36,072 bases of DNA. Source: Comamonadaceae bacterium. Its GTDB lineage: Bacteria > Pseudomonadota > Gammaproteobacteria > Burkholderiales > Burkholderiaceae_C. Shown here piece after piece: positions 34,081-36,072 of this stretch. Position numbers and translations under genes: made by a program. Below the pieces are notes generated by a model. It made no database searches and had not been told where the DNA came from. It saw nothing but the letters and a program-made list of their open reading frames with translations. Location: contig JAABPX010000039.1 of assembly GCA_011391745.1 (NCBI GenBank), positions 1 through 36,072 of the forward strand. The letters are read 5' to 3'. Each line of letters begins with the position of its first letter. Positions within the stretch are counted from its first letter, which is position 1.

Positions 34081-35151
34081 TCACCGCAGCGCCTTGACCA
34101 CCGCATCGCCCATTTGTGCGGTGCCGACCCGGGTCGTGCCTTCGCTGTGGATGTCGGGCGTTCGCAGGCCTTGGGCCAAGACGGTTTGCACCGCCGCTTC
34201 GATGCGCTGGGCGGCGGCTTCTTGGTTCAGGCTGAAGCGCAGCATCATGGCGGCACTCAGGATGGTAGCCAGCGGGTTGGCCACGCCTTTGCCCGCGATG
34301 TCGGGCGCACTGCCGTGGCTGGGCTCGTACAGCCCTTGGTTTTGGGTGTTCAGACTGGCCGAGGGCAGCATGCCGATGGAGCCGGTCAGCATGGACGCTT
34401 CGTCGCTCAAGATGTCGCCGAACATATTGCCGGTGACCACCACGTCAAAGGCCTTGGGTGCTTTGACCAGTTGCATGGCGGCGTTGTCCACATACATGTG
34501 CTGCAGCTCCACGTCGGGGTATTGCGCGTGCACCTCGGTGACCACGTCTTTCCAGAACTGGAAGGTTTCCAGCACGTTGGCCTTGTCCACACTGGTGACT
34601 TTTTTGTTGCGCTTGCGAGCGGCTTGGAAAGCCACGTGCGCAATGCGCTCGATCTCGGGCTTGCTGTAGCGCATGGTGTCAAACGCTTCTTCGGCGCCGG
34701 GGAAGTGGCCATCGGTGGCCACGCGCCGCCCGCGCGGCTGACCAAAGTAAATGTCGCCGGTCAGCTCGCGGATGATGAGGATGTCCAGGCCCGCAATCAG
34801 CTCGGGCTTGAGGCTGGACGCGCCGACCAACTGCTCGTAGCAAATGGCGGGGCGGAAGTTGGCGAACAAACCCATGTGTTTGCGCAGACCCAAAATGGCT
34901 TGCTCGGGGCGCAGCGGGCGGTCCAGGGTGTCGTATTTCCAGTCGCCCACGGCGCCGAACAGCACGGCGTCCGAGTCCATGGCCAGCTTGAGCGTGGCTT
35001 CGGGCAAGGGGTGACCAAAGGCATCGTAAGCGGCACCGCCGACCAAGGCCTGTTCCATCTCGAACTTCAGGTCGAGGGCGTTCAAAACTTTGACGGCTTC
35101 GGCGACGATTTCGGTGCCGATGCCATCACCGGGGAGGACTGCGATTTTCAT
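34081..35151 (-). CDS. leuB: 3-isopropylmalate dehydrogenase
   Basis: LeuB oxidatively decarboxylates 3-isopropylmalate in leucine synthesis. The 356-residue protein begins [15 protein letters not shown] and has [37 protein letters not shown], and the metal and NAD region [26 protein letters not shown] with [14 protein letters not shown]. It starts 16 bases after leuD, in one operon. Confidence 0.96.
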   Translation of the reverse strand: MKIAVLPGDGIGTEIVAEAVKVLNALDLKFEMEQALVGGAAYDAFGHPLPEATLKLAMDSDAVLFGAVGDWKYDTLDRPLRPEQAILGLRKHMGLFANFRPAICYEQLVGASSLKPELIAGLDILIIRELTGDIYFGQPRGRRVATDGHFPGAEEAFDTMRYSKPEIERIAHVAFQAARKRNKKVTSVDKANVLETFQFWKDVVTEVHAQYPDVELQHMYVDNAAMQLVKAPKAFDVVVTGNMFGDILSDEASMLTGSIGMLPSASLNTQNQGLYEPSHGSAPDIAGKGVANPLATILSAAMMLRFSLNQEAAAQRIEAAVQTVLAQGLRTPDIHSEGTTRVGTAQMGDAVVKALR

Positions 35152-35167
35152 GGAGACTTTCGTTGAA

Positions 35168-35815
35168 TTACATCGTGTGCGCCAACCAAGGCTTGGCGGC
35201 CAGGCGTTCGGTTTCGAAGGCTTTGATTTTGTCGGCGTGGCGCAGGGTCAGGCCGATGTCGTCCAGGCCACCCTGCAAACAGTACTTGCGGAAGGCTTGC
35301 ACTTCGAAAGGAATTTCTTCGCCTTGTGGCTTGACGATGACTTGGCGATCCAAGTCGACGGTGAGTTCGTAGCCAGGAAAGGCCGCCACTTCGTCAAACA
35401 GCTGGGCCACGGTGGCTTCGGGCAGCACGATGGGCAGCAAGCCGTTCTTGAAGCAGTTATTGAAGAAGATGTCGGCAAAGCTGGGGGCGATCACGCAGCG
35501 AAAGCCGTATTGGTCGATGGCCCAAGGCGCGTGCTCACGCGAGGAGCCGCAACCGAAGTTCTTGCGGGCCAACAAAATGCTGGCCCCTTGGTAGCGCGGC
35601 TGGTTGAGCACAAAGTCGGGGTTGGGTTTGCGTTGGCTCGCGGGCACACCGGGCTGGCCGGGTTGGTCTAGGTAGCGCCATTCGTCGAACAGGTTGGGGC
35701 CAAAGCCGGTTTTGCGAATCGACTTGAGGAATTGCTTGGGGATGATGGCGTCGGTGTCCACGTTGGCGCGGTCCATCGGGGCCACCAAGCCTTTGAGGAG
35801 GACAAATTTATTCAT
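35168..35815 (-). CDS. leuD: 3-isopropylmalate dehydratase small subunit
   Basis: LeuD forms the isomerase with LeuC. The 215-residue protein has [16 protein letters not shown] near the start, [14 protein letters not shown], and [21 protein letters not shown]. The start at 35815 overlaps the stop of the upstream AT-rich gene (ATGA), and its ribosome binding site (GGAGAG on the minus strand, near 35822-35827) lies inside that gene. Confidence 0.96.
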   Translation of the reverse strand: MNKFVLLKGLVAPMDRANVDTDAIIPKQFLKSIRKTGFGPNLFDEWRYLDQPGQPGVPASQRKPNPDFVLNQPRYQGASILLARKNFGCGSSREHAPWAIDQYGFRCVIAPSFADIFFNNCFKNGLLPIVLPEATVAQLFDEVAAFPGYELTVDLDRQVIVKPQGEEIPFEVQAFRKYCLQGGLDDIGLTLRHADKIKAFETERLAAKPWLAHTM

Positions 35816-36072
35816 GGAACTACTCTCCGAATTAGCTTTGAACGGACATTCTCAAATTCACTCTTAGAAACTGATTTCTCTGGTTCTGAGCCGACTGTCG
35901 GGCGTCTCGAATAGGAGGCCTTATTCCAACCATTGACGTACTCAAAATAAAACCATTCTTGTTCCATATCTCCGGTATTTAGTTTGAGGAAATATGAGGC
36001 AACAAGCTTTTTCTTGAATTGATCAAAACACCACGTTATGGCCCATCCAAGAAAAGCACCAGCGACCAGTAG
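35812..36072 (-). CDS. Partial AT-rich membrane-anchored protein upstream of leuD
   Basis: An open frame of 86 codons runs leftward from the window edge and ends in TGA at 35814-35812, overlapping the leuD start by 4 bases. The 5' end lies outside the window. The visible part begins with a hydrophobic, probably transmembrane, stretch ([14 protein letters not shown]). A basic and aromatic segment with [15 protein letters not shown] and a charged tail ending IRRVVP follow. By hand count, 35821-36060 is about 41% GC, against about 65% in a sampled 60 bases of leuB, so it looks recently acquired or under different constraint. The family was not recognised. In related bacteria a small membrane or entericidin-like gene often lies between leuC and leuD, but this sequence was not matched to it. 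Confidence 0.6.
   Translation of the reverse strand, partial: LLVAGAFLGWAITWCFDQFKKKLVASYFLKLNTGDMEQEWFYFEYVNGWNKASYSRRPTVGSEPEKSVSKSEFENVRSKLIRRVVP

Noticed and set aside
34114..35166. 350-codon plus-strand open frame opposite leuB
   Set aside because: leuB is unambiguous on the other strand; the frame is a complement shadow.

Overview
The window looks like a chromosomal stretch of a betaproteobacterium. The GC-rich base composition, the housekeeping gene order and the protein sequences point to Burkholderiales, probably Comamonadaceae; this placement is an inference from resemblance and no search was run. The gene content indicates an organism able to oxidise reduced sulfur compounds. There are no phage genes, insertion sequences or CRISPR arrays. 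Genes are tightly packed, and several convergent pairs end within 0-5 bases of each other.

Bases 1-4900 hold a small redox module: an OsmC-family thiol peroxidase-like protein, a CsoR-family repressor lacking the usual metal ligands, a DUF302 lipoprotein, an OmpP1/FadL-type porin, a di-haem cytochrome c peroxidase and a di-haem cytochrome c4-like protein. Three upstream regions in this module each carry an FNR/CRP-type inverted repeat and a shared 14-base motif TACCCC-N4-GG, the shape of a CsoR-family operator. This looks like a local regulon and is the most interesting signal in the window.

Bases 4950-17060 are the sulfur-oxidation island. fccAB (flavocytochrome c sulfide dehydrogenase) points left. 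soxCD, a stand-alone cytochrome c, soxYZ, soxAX and soxB point right. They are followed by a SoxH-like metallo-hydrolase, an exported DsrE-like protein, a thioredoxin-fold protein and a YeeE/YedE-type sulfur transporter. SoxAX would load thiosulfate onto SoxYZ, SoxB would release sulfate, and SoxCD would oxidise the remaining sulfane sulfur, with electrons leaving through c-type cytochromes. No soxV, soxS or soxR is present. Intrinsic-terminator-like hairpins sit between soxZ and soxA, between soxX and soxB, and between fccB and the c4 gene, with little room for new promoters after them. This suggests graded read-through.

Bases 17097-34080 are housekeeping genes: ftsY; two M16 peptidases, rsmD, coaD and a ferredoxin; pth, rplY, prs, tRNA-Gln, ispE, lolB and a TPR protein; mutM and mutY; rapZ, recN and nadK; hrcA and a CAU tRNA. 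Bases 34081-36072 hold leuB and leuD pointing left, preceded by the 3' part of an AT-rich membrane-protein gene that overlaps the leuD start and runs off the window.
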